Under the pieces are notes generated by a model, which was given only the letters and a program-made list of their open reading frames with translations, was not told the DNA's origin and made no database searches. A DNA stretch of 17,469 nucleotides, from positions 1 through 17,469 of the forward strand of contig HF987963.1 in assembly GCA_000431835.1 (NCBI GenBank), given 5' to 3'. The position numbers were made by a program, and so were the translations under genes. The stretch comes from Succinatimonas sp. CAG:777. Its GTDB lineage: Bacteria > Pseudomonadota > Gammaproteobacteria > Enterobacterales > Succinivibrionaceae. Shown here piece after piece: positions 1 through 7,455 of this stretch (its first letter is position 1; the number at the start of each line of letters is the position of its first letter).

Positions 1-31
1 CTAAAGTTTTATTCAAAAATTTTACTGACCA

Positions 32-274
32 ATGTCTGTTATACAATCTCTTTTGGAATTACCTGATACATTAAACAATTCACTTCCAGATGATGAATTA
101 AAATTACTTGATAAAACTGTGACCTTCTTTTCACAGTACCAGTCCTTTCAACTGGTAAACTGGACTTGTAAAGAAGGAGGCCCTTGGGATAAAGCAACTA
201 ACCATGGATATAATCTTCAGGTTAAAATAGATGATTCTCTAATACCCGATTATTTCAAGACTATAATAAAATAG
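32..274 (+). CDS. Panacea (DUF4065/SocA-like) domain protein, C-terminal half; possibly 5'-truncated
   Basis: The 80-residue product matches the C-terminal half of the Panacea (DUF4065, SocA/GepA-like) domain: an acidic helix (PDDELKLLDKTVTFF), a Tyr/Gln-rich segment, a Lys-Glu-Gly-Gly-Pro-Trp-Asp motif at about residues 47-53, and a closing Ile-Pro-Asp-Tyr-Phe segment. Panacea proteins are usually about 150 residues or more, so half the domain is missing. A TGA at 26-28 lies in frame two codons before the ATG and a TAA lies at 2-4, so the reading frame does not extend to the window edge. Either this is a broken gene whose N-terminal half lies to the left, or a genuinely short form. The domain is best known as an antitoxin module. 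The membrane-protein gene that follows 7 bases downstream fits a Panacea toxin-antitoxin arrangement. Domain assignment is fairly secure; function as an intact antitoxin is not. Confidence 0.62.
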   Translation: MSVIQSLLELPDTLNNSLPDDELKLLDKTVTFFSQYQSFQLVNWTCKEGGPWDKATNHGYNLQVKIDDSLIPDYFKTIIK

Positions 275-281
275 GGGAGTA

Positions 282-716
282 GTGGAGAGAAAAATTCCTA
301 GCATAGATTTTGACAAAGAACAGATCGACGCAGAAATTCGTACAAATTTATCATCTGATCTGTTCGATTCTAAACAAAGAGAAATCGATCTTGCAATTAA
401 AAAGCAGAAGCTTTTCTTTTTGTCTATAAAGAATATCTCACTAAGTTGTGGAGTTGTATTGTCATGGATTACAGTAATTTGGTCAGTATGCTCTCTAAAC
501 CACTCTTTAAAACACTATAGTGAGCTTATAGCTTTATATGAGCACTCACGTGAGCCATTGATCTTGTGGATGTATGGCCTTTCAATATGTTCACTTACAG
601 CATTGGTAATTACTTTGTGTTTAACTTTGACAAGGATCTTCATAAAAAGGAAAAATAAGGTAGTGCCAAAAACAGTTGTGAATGCTCTTTTAGAAGAACT
701 GAAAAAAGAAGACTAA
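282..716 (+). CDS. Small membrane protein with two transmembrane helices, possible toxin partner of the Panacea gene
   Basis: The 144-residue product starts at a GTG preceded by AGGGGAG (273-279), which overlaps the stop codon of the upstream gene, so the two genes are probably co-translated. An N-terminal charged region (residues 1-45, rich in Asp/Glu/Lys) is followed by two hydrophobic segments at about 52-72 and 94-118, then a basic tail (IKRKNKVVPK) and an acidic end. No enzymatic motif is visible and I do not recognise the family. Panacea antitoxins pair with many unrelated toxins, some of them membrane-acting, so a membrane toxin role is a reasonable inference from position alone. It could equally be an unrelated inner-membrane protein. 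Confidence 0.6.
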   Translation: MERKIPSIDFDKEQIDAEIRTNLSSDLFDSKQREIDLAIKKQKLFFLSIKNISLSCGVVLSWITVIWSVCSLNHSLKHYSELIALYEHSREPLILWMYGLSICSLTALVITLCLTLTRIFIKRKNKVVPKTVVNALLEELKKED

Positions 717-873
717 CAATGACTTTTCAATTCTAGTGGTCAAACAGAAAAAAAGTTCATGTTAAATTTAATATTAAGTATTAAATATATTTAAAATCTA
801 TTTTTACCGCTTTCTAAGCATAGAGCTTCAACTTTTTATGTAAGCTAGATCAGTGATATTTCATATATTATAT

Positions 874-903
874 AAATATAAAACAAATTATTGTTTTATA
901 TTT
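874..903. repeat. Perfect 13-base inverted repeat with 4-base loop upstream of the AAA ATPase gene
   Basis: The arms at 874-886 (AAATATAAAACAA) and 891-903 are exact reverse complements around the loop ATTA. The repeat lies about 80 bases before the ATPase start codon, in a 267-base gap (717-983) with no other gene-like content. It could be an operator, a transcript hairpin, or the end of the preceding unit. Its composition is almost purely A/T, so a G+C-rich terminator is not supported. Confidence 0.55.
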
Positions 904-983
904 TGCGAGAATAGTGGTAAACTGATCACAGGACTGTATTTATAACTCAATTTCTTCACTTATTATTTTATTAGGCCTTAATT

Positions 984-2315
984 ATGTTTAAGTCTCTTTA
1001 CATCCATAATTTTAAATGCATAAAAGATTTAACTGTCGATTTTTCTTATGACGGTGGTAAGGCTCCAAATGGATATAAAGAGTCCTTAAATCACATTTTC
1101 TTCCAAGCAGGATCTAATAAAAATGATAGAGTAGTTCCTGTTTTTACTATATACGGACCGAATGCATCTGGTAAATCTACAACAATAAAGGCAATATCAA
1201 TACTTAAATCTCTTATCTTTAATGGAGCTTCGAAGAACTATTTCATTCCCAACAAAATAGCTACCTTTGATAAAGATGGGGATAGAACTATATTAACAGC
1301 ACAGTTTTATTGCAACAAAAGACTTTGCTCAATATCATTTTCATTTAATGAAACTTCAATTCTTTATGAAGAGTTAAAAATAGATGAAATTACAGTTTAC
1401 TGTGTTAAAAACTCAGCGATTACGTCATTAAATAAAACTCTATCTAAATTTTCTGATGGGTTGAATGAATTATTTAAAACACAATGTGTTAATGCTTCCA
1501 ATAACCAACAAGAAAATTCACTATTGTGTAAAATTAGAAAAAATTATCCTGGTTTATCAAAAGACATTATTTCTATTTGTGATTTTTTTGAATCTCATTT
1601 CATCGTACTTATGAAAAATAATGTATTACCATATTCAGTATGGCTGAATAATTTAGCAAATACTTTTGAAGAAGAATTACCTGAAAATAGAAAAAAAAGA
1701 GCATTAAAAGAGTTAGTAACTGTTCTAAATAACTTGGATATTGGTATTACCTCATTATCAGTTGAAGAAACATCGATTGAGAATTATGTTTCTTCACATT
1801 CGAATATAGAAAAAATTATAACTCCTTCGTTTATTGGCGAAAGGTTTGTTCCTTCATCTTCTACTGCGAAAGGTGATCTTATAGATATTAGACCTTTTCA
1901 CCAAAATTTAAATGGTCAAGAAGTTGAATTTGATTATGAAGAAGAATCTGCTGGAACAAAGAGACTGATTCAAATCTTATTATTAATTATGTATGCTTTA
2001 AGAACAGGAAAAGATCTATTTATTGATGAACTAGACGATTCATTACATTCATTATTGGTAGTAGAAATAGTTAGAATGTTTAAATCTAAAAGGATTAATT
2101 CTAAATCTTCACAACTGATTTGTAATCTGCATAATACTGATCTTTTAGCTGACGGCCTTTTGGGCGCTTCAGAGATAGGTTTACTTTCATACTCCAAGAA
2201 AGATGGTTCAGTCATCAATAAGGCTTCCCAAGCAAAAGGAATTAGAGCTTCAGATGATTTTCGAAAGAAATATTTAAGAGGTGATTTTGGAGGGATTCCT
2301 TTTCCTTTTATTTAA
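984..2315 (+). CDS. ABC-like AAA family ATPase (AAA_15/AAA_21, RloA/AbiLi-like), defence-type
   Basis: This 443-residue ATPase begins with the typical MFKSLYIHNFKCI strand of SMC/Rad50/OLD-like ATPases. The Walker A motif GPNASGKS is at residues 58-65. An ABC-type signature-like motif SAGTKR starts at residue 322, Walker B (LFIDELD) has Asp348-Glu349, and a switch-like His lies in the NLHNTDLL segment further on. The C-terminus ends in a YLRGDFGGIPF motif, common in ATPases of this class encoded next to TOPRIM or RloB effectors. Between the Walker motifs lies a long helical insert (about 100-310). Length and architecture fit the ATPase subunit of AbiL-, RloAB- or PARIS-like two-gene defence systems, where it is thought to act as sensor and regulator of the effector. 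An AGG at 973-975 is the likely ribosome site. The neighbour at 2515 is the probable partner. Family assignment is strong; anti-phage activity is inferred. Confidence 0.85.
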   Translation: MFKSLYIHNFKCIKDLTVDFSYDGGKAPNGYKESLNHIFFQAGSNKNDRVVPVFTIYGPNASGKSTTIKAISILKSLIFNGASKNYFIPNKIATFDKDGDRTILTAQFYCNKRLCSISFSFNETSILYEELKIDEITVYCVKNSAITSLNKTLSKFSDGLNELFKTQCVNASNNQQENSLLCKIRKNYPGLSKDIISICDFFESHFIVLMKNNVLPYSVWLNNLANTFEEELPENRKKRALKELVTVLNNLDIGITSLSVEETSIENYVSSHSNIEKIITPSFIGERFVPSSSTAKGDLIDIRPFHQNLNGQEVEFDYEEESAGTKRLIQILLLIMYALRTGKDLFIDELDDSLHSLLVVEIVRMFKSKRINSKSSQLICNLHNTDLLADGLLGASEIGLLSYSKKDGSVINKASQAKGIRASDDFRKKYLRGDFGGIPFPFI

Positions 2316-2341
2316 AAAAGCTTTCTAATAAATGTTTTTAT

Positions 2342-2365
2342 AAGCTCTACATGTTTGTAGAGCTT
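2342..2365. repeat. Perfect 9-base stem hairpin after the ATPase gene
   Basis: AAGCTCTAC (2342-2350) and GTAGAGCTT (2357-2365) pair perfectly around the six-base loop ATGTTT. No T-run follows on the plus strand, so it is not a classical terminator. It may stabilise the 3' end of the ATPase transcript or act together with the hairpin that follows. Confidence 0.45.
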
Positions 2366-2380
2366 GCCAAAAATATAATT

Positions 2381-2410
2381 ATCACTTGCAAATAGTAGAG
2401 TGATTTTTTT
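2381..2410 (+). terminator. Possible rho-independent terminator between ATPase and RloB-like genes
   Basis: ATCACT (2381-2386) pairs with AGTGAT (2399-2404) around a 12-base loop and is followed by a run of six further Ts (2405-2410). The stem is short, so termination may be partial. Together with the TATAAT at 2471 it suggests the two genes of this unit can be expressed at different levels. Confidence 0.4.
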
Positions 2411-2470
2411 GAACGTAATTAAAAAATAAAAAAATATGTTTCTATTTTATAAAAAATGTCCCAAATACAG

Positions 2471-2476
2471 TATAAT
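2471..2476 (+). promoter_or_regulatory. Candidate -10 element for the RloB-like gene
   Basis: A perfect TATAAT lies 38 bases before the ATG at 2515. The upstream -35 region is A/T-rich without a good TTGACA, so only the -10 is supported. Confidence 0.35.
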
Positions 2477-2514
2477 GAGTTTGTCAATAGAGTGAACGGA
2501 GCTGAAATTAGAAA

Positions 2515-3213
2515 ATGGATTTTGATTTGAAAAGCGTATCTGACCGTCTAGATGAATTAAAGCTATCAAAAAACCAACCTATTATTATCCTGTGTGAGGG
2601 TGAATCTGAAAGAACTTATGTTCAGATGATAAATAAACTTTTCAAGTTTAAAGATGCTTATTGTGTCGTTTTTAAAGCAGTTTGTGTTCAATTAGGCTAT
2701 TGGAATCAAGTTAAAAATGCTTACAAGAAAGCTTATAAAGATAATCCTAAATGCATAATCTTTTCTTTTGTTGATCATGATATCTATCTAAGAGAAAGAG
2801 ATATGGACCGTAATCAGTGTTATTACAAGTTGTTAGAAGATGATAATAACATTGCTAAATCTGTATTGTTTTCTCACATGAATTTTGAGGATGTTTTAAT
2901 GCTGCATCTTGACAAGAAGATCTTAAAAGATTGGATAGACGAAATGAACTCTCATAACCATTTTAATGATCCTCTAGTAGCAGATGACTATGTAGCAATA
3001 TTTGAAGCTTTTTGTAAAAATCGTGAAACTATATTGCCTAGTAATTGGCCATCTTTATACGTTAAAGGAAAGATGCCTTTTGAACTTACAAAAGAACGCA
3101 TCTTAACCATGATAGAGAATCTATCATTACCTGATTGCCCAATTAAATTTCAATTTGGAGAGTTAATAAAGTATCTCTACCTTGATAAGAAGTTAATTGA
3201 TTTTAGAAATTAG
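2515..3213 (+). CDS. RloB-like / TOPRIM-fold protein, probable nuclease effector of the adjacent ATPase
   Basis: The 232-residue protein has the TOPRIM hallmark layout: a hydrophobic strand followed by CEGESERTYV with Glu28 as the candidate catalytic glutamate, and a second strand with FVDHD giving the DxD pair Asp87/Asp89. A later Asn-Phe-Glu-Asp segment near residue 123 is also typical of RloB-like proteins. Length is normal for RloB (about 200-230 residues). Proteins of this type are encoded beside AAA ATPases in AbiL (AbiLi-AbiLii), RloAB and, more distantly, PARIS (AriA-AriB) loci, where the TOPRIM component is the presumed nucleic-acid-cutting effector. The gene is 199 bases from the ATPase, more than usual for such pairs, with its own candidate promoter. 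GGAG at 2498-2501 is far from the ATG (13 bases), so the ribosome site is weak. Confidence 0.75.
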   Translation: MDFDLKSVSDRLDELKLSKNQPIIILCEGESERTYVQMINKLFKFKDAYCVVFKAVCVQLGYWNQVKNAYKKAYKDNPKCIIFSFVDHDIYLRERDMDRNQCYYKLLEDDNNIAKSVLFSHMNFEDVLMLHLDKKILKDWIDEMNSHNHFNDPLVADDYVAIFEAFCKNRETILPSNWPSLYVKGKMPFELTKERILTMIENLSLPDCPIKFQFGELIKYLYLDKKLIDFRN

Positions 3214-3325
3214 GTAGGCACATTTATTAGAAAAAAATCTTCCGAAAGTAGTATGGAAATCTTAATTAGAATTATTCTTTTTGTTGAAACTGAATGTTCC
3301 TTGATTTTAAGAAATAAGTCTTATC

Positions 3326-4369
3326 ATGAAAAAGCAGCAAATTATAAATTTAATTAAATATCACGTAGACAACAATAATGCAGGTTTTATTAACGAAGCT
3401 TTAAATATTGCAAAAGAGTTTGATTCTATAGGTGATAAGGTTTTATCAAACTACATTTGCTCTTTATTGTCTTCTCAGGAGTTTTTTACTGTTCAATCCG
3501 TTAACTGCGACAGCGAATTTTTACAAAAAGTAGTCTGCAACGCAGAACAACTGCCTATTCCAAATGCTATTAGCGATGATTTAAAAGGAATTATGATGGC
3601 ATTAAAAAGAAATTTAGGCATGAATAAATTTCTTTTTCAGGGGCCTCCTGGTACTGGAAAAACTGAGTCTGTAAAGCAAATATCCAGAATCATGGAAAAA
3701 GACCTGTTTCTTGCAAAGATATCAGCTCTTGTTGATAGTAAGTTAGGACAAACATCAAAAAATATTAGCTTGATGTTTGATGAAATCAGAAAGTTTGCTC
3801 ATCCTGAAAAGGTAATTGTCCTTTTTGATGAATTGGATGCTTTGTGTCTTGATAGGACCGATCAAAATGATATCAGAGAAATGGGAAGGGCAACAACAGA
3901 ATTCTTTAAGTCTTTAGATGAACTAGACAGCAGAATCACCTTAATTGCAACTACTAATCTATTTAGTCACTTTGATGAAGCTCTAATTAGACGTTTTGAT
4001 GCTGTGATCGACTTTTCTAGATATAGTGTAGATGATTTAAAAGAAATTGCGTTAAAGCTGTATTTGTCATTTTCAGACAAATTTAAGTTAAAGTTAAGAG
4101 ATGTTCGTTTGTTCAAGAAGATAGTAACTTTGTCAAATAAGCTACCTTATCCTGGAGACTTAAAAAATATTATCAAAGCGTCAATAGCATTTAGTGATCC
4201 AAATTCTATTCAAGATCATTTGATTCGTATTTATAAAGCATTAGTTGATAAGAATATCTCTCCTGACTCTTTATATCAGCAGGGATTTTCTTTAAGAGAA
4301 ATTGAGTTATTAACAGGAATTTCAAAAAGTACTTTATCTAGACAACTGAAAAAGTTAAATGAGGAGTAA
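3326..4369 (+). CDS. ietA: AAA+ ATPase, IetA-like, with C-terminal helix-turn-helix
   Basis: The 347-residue protein has an N-terminal helical region (1-55, KYHVDNNNAGFINEALNIAKEF) like that of ATPases paired with subtilases. The AAA+ core shows Walker A GPPGTGKT with Lys112-Thr113, Walker B VLFDELDAL with Asp168-Glu169, sensor-1 Asn211 in IATTN, and paired arginines 222-223 (ALIRRFD) in the arginine-finger position. The last 25 residues (REIELLTGISKSTLSRQLKKL) read as a small helix-turn-helix, perhaps for DNA binding or self-regulation. Its stop codon is two bases from the start of the subtilase gene, whose ribosome site lies inside the last ATPase codons. AAA+ ATPase plus S8 protease is the composition of the IetAS anti-phage system. 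The ATPase would presumably control or feed the protease. Its own Shine-Dalgarno is weak. Confidence 0.85.
   Translation: MKKQQIINLIKYHVDNNNAGFINEALNIAKEFDSIGDKVLSNYICSLLSSQEFFTVQSVNCDSEFLQKVVCNAEQLPIPNAISDDLKGIMMALKRNLGMNKFLFQGPPGTGKTESVKQISRIMEKDLFLAKISALVDSKLGQTSKNISLMFDEIRKFAHPEKVIVLFDELDALCLDRTDQNDIREMGRATTEFFKSLDELDSRITLIATTNLFSHFDEALIRRFDAVIDFSRYSVDDLKEIALKLYLSFSDKFKLKLRDVRLFKKIVTLSNKLPYPGDLKNIIKASIAFSDPNSIQDHLIRIYKALVDKNISPDSLYQQGFSLREIELLTGISKSTLSRQLKKLNEE
4361..4366 (+). promoter_or_regulatory. Ribosome binding site of the subtilase gene inside the ATPase coding end
   Basis: GAGGAG forms the last two codons of the ATPase gene and sits 5 bases before the ATG at 4372. This places the downstream start under translational coupling and fixes the start choice. 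Confidence 0.7.
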
Positions 4370-4371
4370 AA

Positions 4372-7275
4372 ATGAACAACCTATTAAGACTTCAAGGAGC
4401 ATTTCATCATTTAGCTTCGACAAATAAGCCAAGCGCAAGAAATATTCCAAAACAAAAAGTAGTTCCCTTTAGTAAGATTGAAAAGTTAATTTCTGAATTG
4501 GAATACCTAAAAAGTTACTGGTCTCATGGAGGAAAAGTTGGCTTTTTAAAAGGAGCTCTTATTAATGTCAACTATATTAATGTTGTATCTAAAAGTAATC
4601 GCATAAAGATGCTTCTTACTTCAAAACAGAACCATTATGACAATATTTCTTCAGTAAGAGGAGCAAAATTTAATAACGACTCGCTTACTATTACTCATTT
4701 TGTGTCATTAACTGATGTTGAAGAGACCATTGTTCTTTTAAATAATGTACTGAAAATTCTAAATTATTTTGTAAAACAAAATCCTATTTCAGGAAGTGTT
4801 GTAACCCATGAATTTTTAAAATCTGTAACAGAAGGCAAAAACAAAATACCTTCAGGATTTGGAATAAGTAAAAGCCGTTTTACAGATACCGTTGTCGATT
4901 GCTACTACGTGGATAGCTTTTCTGTCGTTGATAAGATCGTTGCTTTAGATGAGGAATCATCTAAAGTTGGGGGTAATTATAAAATTGTTACACTCTATAC
5001 AGTAGGAGCAGGCGTTGAAGAAATTCTAAGAAATTTCAAAATTGAAGGTGATTATAAGATATTGAAGCCTGTAGATAATAATGAAACAACTGAACTTGAT
5101 AGTAAAAACACTATATTGCTAGTAACTCCTAGCGTCTTAAATGAAATACAAGAAAAGGCTCCTTTTTTAGTTTCAATGTCTTGTACTTGTGATCTTGGTG
5201 ACATCAAGTCGTTGCCTGACTTAGATCTTATTTCTAATATAAATAACATATTAACTGACATTAAACTTTCAAAAGAAAAGACAGATGAATTTGATGATCC
5301 TGTTAAAAACATTTATTCAGAAAAATTTGAAAGTAACTATGATACAGAAGGATCCTCAAAAGAGCTAAATCATACAGCTAATGGTGATATTAATTTTGAC
5401 TATGCTCACGATGAGTTATTACAAGATAGCTTACAAAATCATTATGGAAGTTTTGATTTAGAAAAATTAAAACAAGTTCAAGAAGGGAAAAACAATTTTA
5501 TTCAAGATCCTACGATCGAACCTTGTATTGGTGTCATTGATACCTCTTTTGATCAAAATGTCTATTTTTCTAAGTGGGTTGAGTATCATGACTTAATCGA
5601 TCCAAAAGTTCCTGATGAAGACAAAAACTTTGAGCATGGAACAGAGGTTGATTCTATTATTGTGGATGGTCCTAGATTAAATCCAGATCTTGAGGATGGA
5701 CTTGGTCACTTTAGGGTAAAACATTTTGCTTTAGCATCAAAGAATAATCGAACTTTTGAAATCATTTTGAACATTTCAGATATTGTTAGCCAAAACCAAG
5801 ATATCAAAGTTTGGAATCTGTCATTAGGATCTGATTTTGAAATTGATGATAACTATATATCAGTTTTAGGTTCTATTTTAGATTCATTGCAAACTAAATA
5901 TGATGTCATCTTTGTTATTGCAGGAACAAATAGAGCTAAAACACGGCTTACACATAACACTATTTTGACAAGAGCTCATGAAATAGATAAAGATCTTGCA
6001 AAAGTTGAATCCAATGATACAGACGTCATTTTTGATGACAATAACCAAAATAATGAATCAGATGGTAAATCTAACTCTACATTTGGAGACTCTATTCAAG
6101 ACGAAACTGCAAATTTCTCAGTTAGTTACCAAAGTAATCAAAAAAATATTAACAATGAAGTTGATTGCTTTGGTTGCGATTATAAGAATATTGCAATTAG
6201 TGCTGAAACTCTTAATTGTATATCATTAAATCAACAAGACAATGATTCTCTTTATAAGATAGGATCTCCTGCTGATTCAATCAATTCTATTGTTGTAAAT
6301 TCTGTAAAAAGAAACAATAAGCCTGCCTCTTACACCAGAGTTGGTCCAGTTCTCTCATTTTTTGTAAAGCCAGACGTATCTTATTATGGTGGAGATCTTG
6401 ATGAACCACTTGTTGTTTGTGGAACAAATAAGGATGGACTTTATTGTATTAAAAAGAGATATGGAACATCGTTTGCAGCTCCATGGATTGCAAGAAAAGT
6501 AGCTTTCTTAATTTATATATTAGGAATGACAAGAGAAGAAGCAAAAGCTCTTATTATTGATGCTGCTTATAACGAAGCCTTTGTTTCTAATTGTCAAAAT
6601 AAGACATCTGATTCTGATTATTTGGGACATGGTGTAGTTCCAATTCACATTGACAAGTTAATAAAGACAGAAAATGATGAAATTAAAGTAGTTATGCACC
6701 AAAAGATTGACCAATATGAGAATTTTAATTACAGATTTCCCGTTCCAATCTCAAACAAAAAACAAAATTTTATTGCTAGGGCTACATTGTGTTATTCGCC
6801 ATACTGTAGCAGAGCTCAAGGCGTTGATTATACATGCACAGAACTAGATCTTCACTTTGGCCGCATGAAGCCTGATAAAAATGGTAAGACTAAGGTCGAT
6901 TCCGTTAATTCTAATACTCAAGCAGATAAAGATGGGGCAAAGTGCTCTGAGAAAAATGCTAGAACAATTTACAGAAAATGGGATAATGTAAAGATTGTAT
7001 CTGATGTTATTAAAACAGGATTTCGTCCTCGTAAGCTATATACCGAAGATGGTATGTGGGGAATTATGGTTAGATCAAAAGAGCGATTAAACAAAAAGTT
7101 AGGTCAAGGAATGAATTACGCTTTGGTGATTACTCTAAAGGAAATGAGCGGTTTTAACAGAATTGGTGATTTTATTAAAAGTTGCCAGCTAAATGGATGG
7201 ATGGTTAATGAAATTAGAGTAGATAATCATCATGATATTTTTACAATTGCTCAGCAGAAAGTAAATTTAGATTAA
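4372..7275 (+). CDS. ietS: Subtilisin-like serine protease (S8 family), IetS-like
   Basis: This 967-residue protein contains a central S8 protease domain with the full triad: Asp390 in CIGVIDTSFD, His422 in FEHGTEV, and Ser700 in the GTSFAAP block. Asn520 in IAGTNRA matches the oxyanion-hole asparagine. A long N-terminal region (1-380) without a signal peptide starts with the MNNLLRLQGAFHHL pattern seen in cytosolic ATPase-linked subtilases. An Asp/Asn/Ser-rich low-complexity insert (about 546-581) and further sequence separate Asn520 from Ser700 by 180 residues, far more than in classical subtilisins. After about residue 790 a C-terminal, probably beta-rich, domain follows with several cysteines. 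No secretion or membrane signal is visible, so it should act in the cytoplasm with the ATPase at 3326. This fits IetAS-type phage defence, where the protease is the likely effector. Substrate unknown. Confidence 0.87.
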   Translation: MNNLLRLQGAFHHLASTNKPSARNIPKQKVVPFSKIEKLISELEYLKSYWSHGGKVGFLKGALINVNYINVVSKSNRIKMLLTSKQNHYDNISSVRGAKFNNDSLTITHFVSLTDVEETIVLLNNVLKILNYFVKQNPISGSVVTHEFLKSVTEGKNKIPSGFGISKSRFTDTVVDCYYVDSFSVVDKIVALDEESSKVGGNYKIVTLYTVGAGVEEILRNFKIEGDYKILKPVDNNETTELDSKNTILLVTPSVLNEIQEKAPFLVSMSCTCDLGDIKSLPDLDLISNINNILTDIKLSKEKTDEFDDPVKNIYSEKFESNYDTEGSSKELNHTANGDINFDYAHDELLQDSLQNHYGSFDLEKLKQVQEGKNNFIQDPTIEPCIGVIDTSFDQNVYFSKWVEYHDLIDPKVPDEDKNFEHGTEVDSIIVDGPRLNPDLEDGLGHFRVKHFALASKNNRTFEIILNISDIVSQNQDIKVWNLSLGSDFEIDDNYISVLGSILDSLQTKYDVIFVIAGTNRAKTRLTHNTILTRAHEIDKDLAKVESNDTDVIFDDNNQNNESDGKSNSTFGDSIQDETANFSVSYQSNQKNINNEVDCFGCDYKNIAISAETLNCISLNQQDNDSLYKIGSPADSINSIVVNSVKRNNKPASYTRVGPVLSFFVKPDVSYYGGDLDEPLVVCGTNKDGLYCIKKRYGTSFAAPWIARKVAFLIYILGMTREEAKALIIDAAYNEAFVSNCQNKTSDSDYLGHGVVPIHIDKLIKTENDEIKVVMHQKIDQYENFNYRFPVPISNKKQNFIARATLCYSPYCSRAQGVDYTCTELDLHFGRMKPDKNGKTKVDSVNSNTQADKDGAKCSEKNARTIYRKWDNVKIVSDVIKTGFRPRKLYTEDGMWGIMVRSKERLNKKLGQGMNYALVITLKEMSGFNRIGDFIKSCQLNGWMVNEIRVDNHHDIFTIAQQKVNLD

Positions 7276-7391
7276 TTGAAATTCGATATTTTAAGTTGCA
7301 TAAGGAAAGCATAAATAAAAAAAATATGACAGAAATGAAGATTAAAAACTCAACTTTTGCGTTTCAAAAAAAATATTAACAAAACGCTTAT

Positions 7392-7414
7392 AAATGTGGT
7401 CTAGCACTACATTT
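7392..7414 (+). terminator. Hairpin downstream of the ATPase-subtilase operon, possible weak terminator
   Basis: AAATGTGGT (7392-7400) pairs with ACTACATTT (7406-7414) over nine positions, one of them G-U, with the five-base loop CTAGC. Only a broken T-run (GCTGTTT) follows. It lies about 115 bases after the subtilase stop, so a terminator role is tentative. Confidence 0.3.
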
Positions 7415-7455
7415 GCTGTTTAAAAATCGATTTCTTTAACTATTTAGAAATTGTG

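Noticed and set aside
717..983. Retron-type or other structured ncRNA before the ATPase
   Set aside because: Apart from one A/T-only palindrome there is no extended structure, and no reverse transcriptase gene is present.
1970..2218. Antisense open frames inside the ATPase, subtilase, HD-protein, MBOAT and GT2 genes
   Set aside because: They lie opposite well-supported genes, lack ribosome sites and have no recognisable motif; they are shadows of the real frames.
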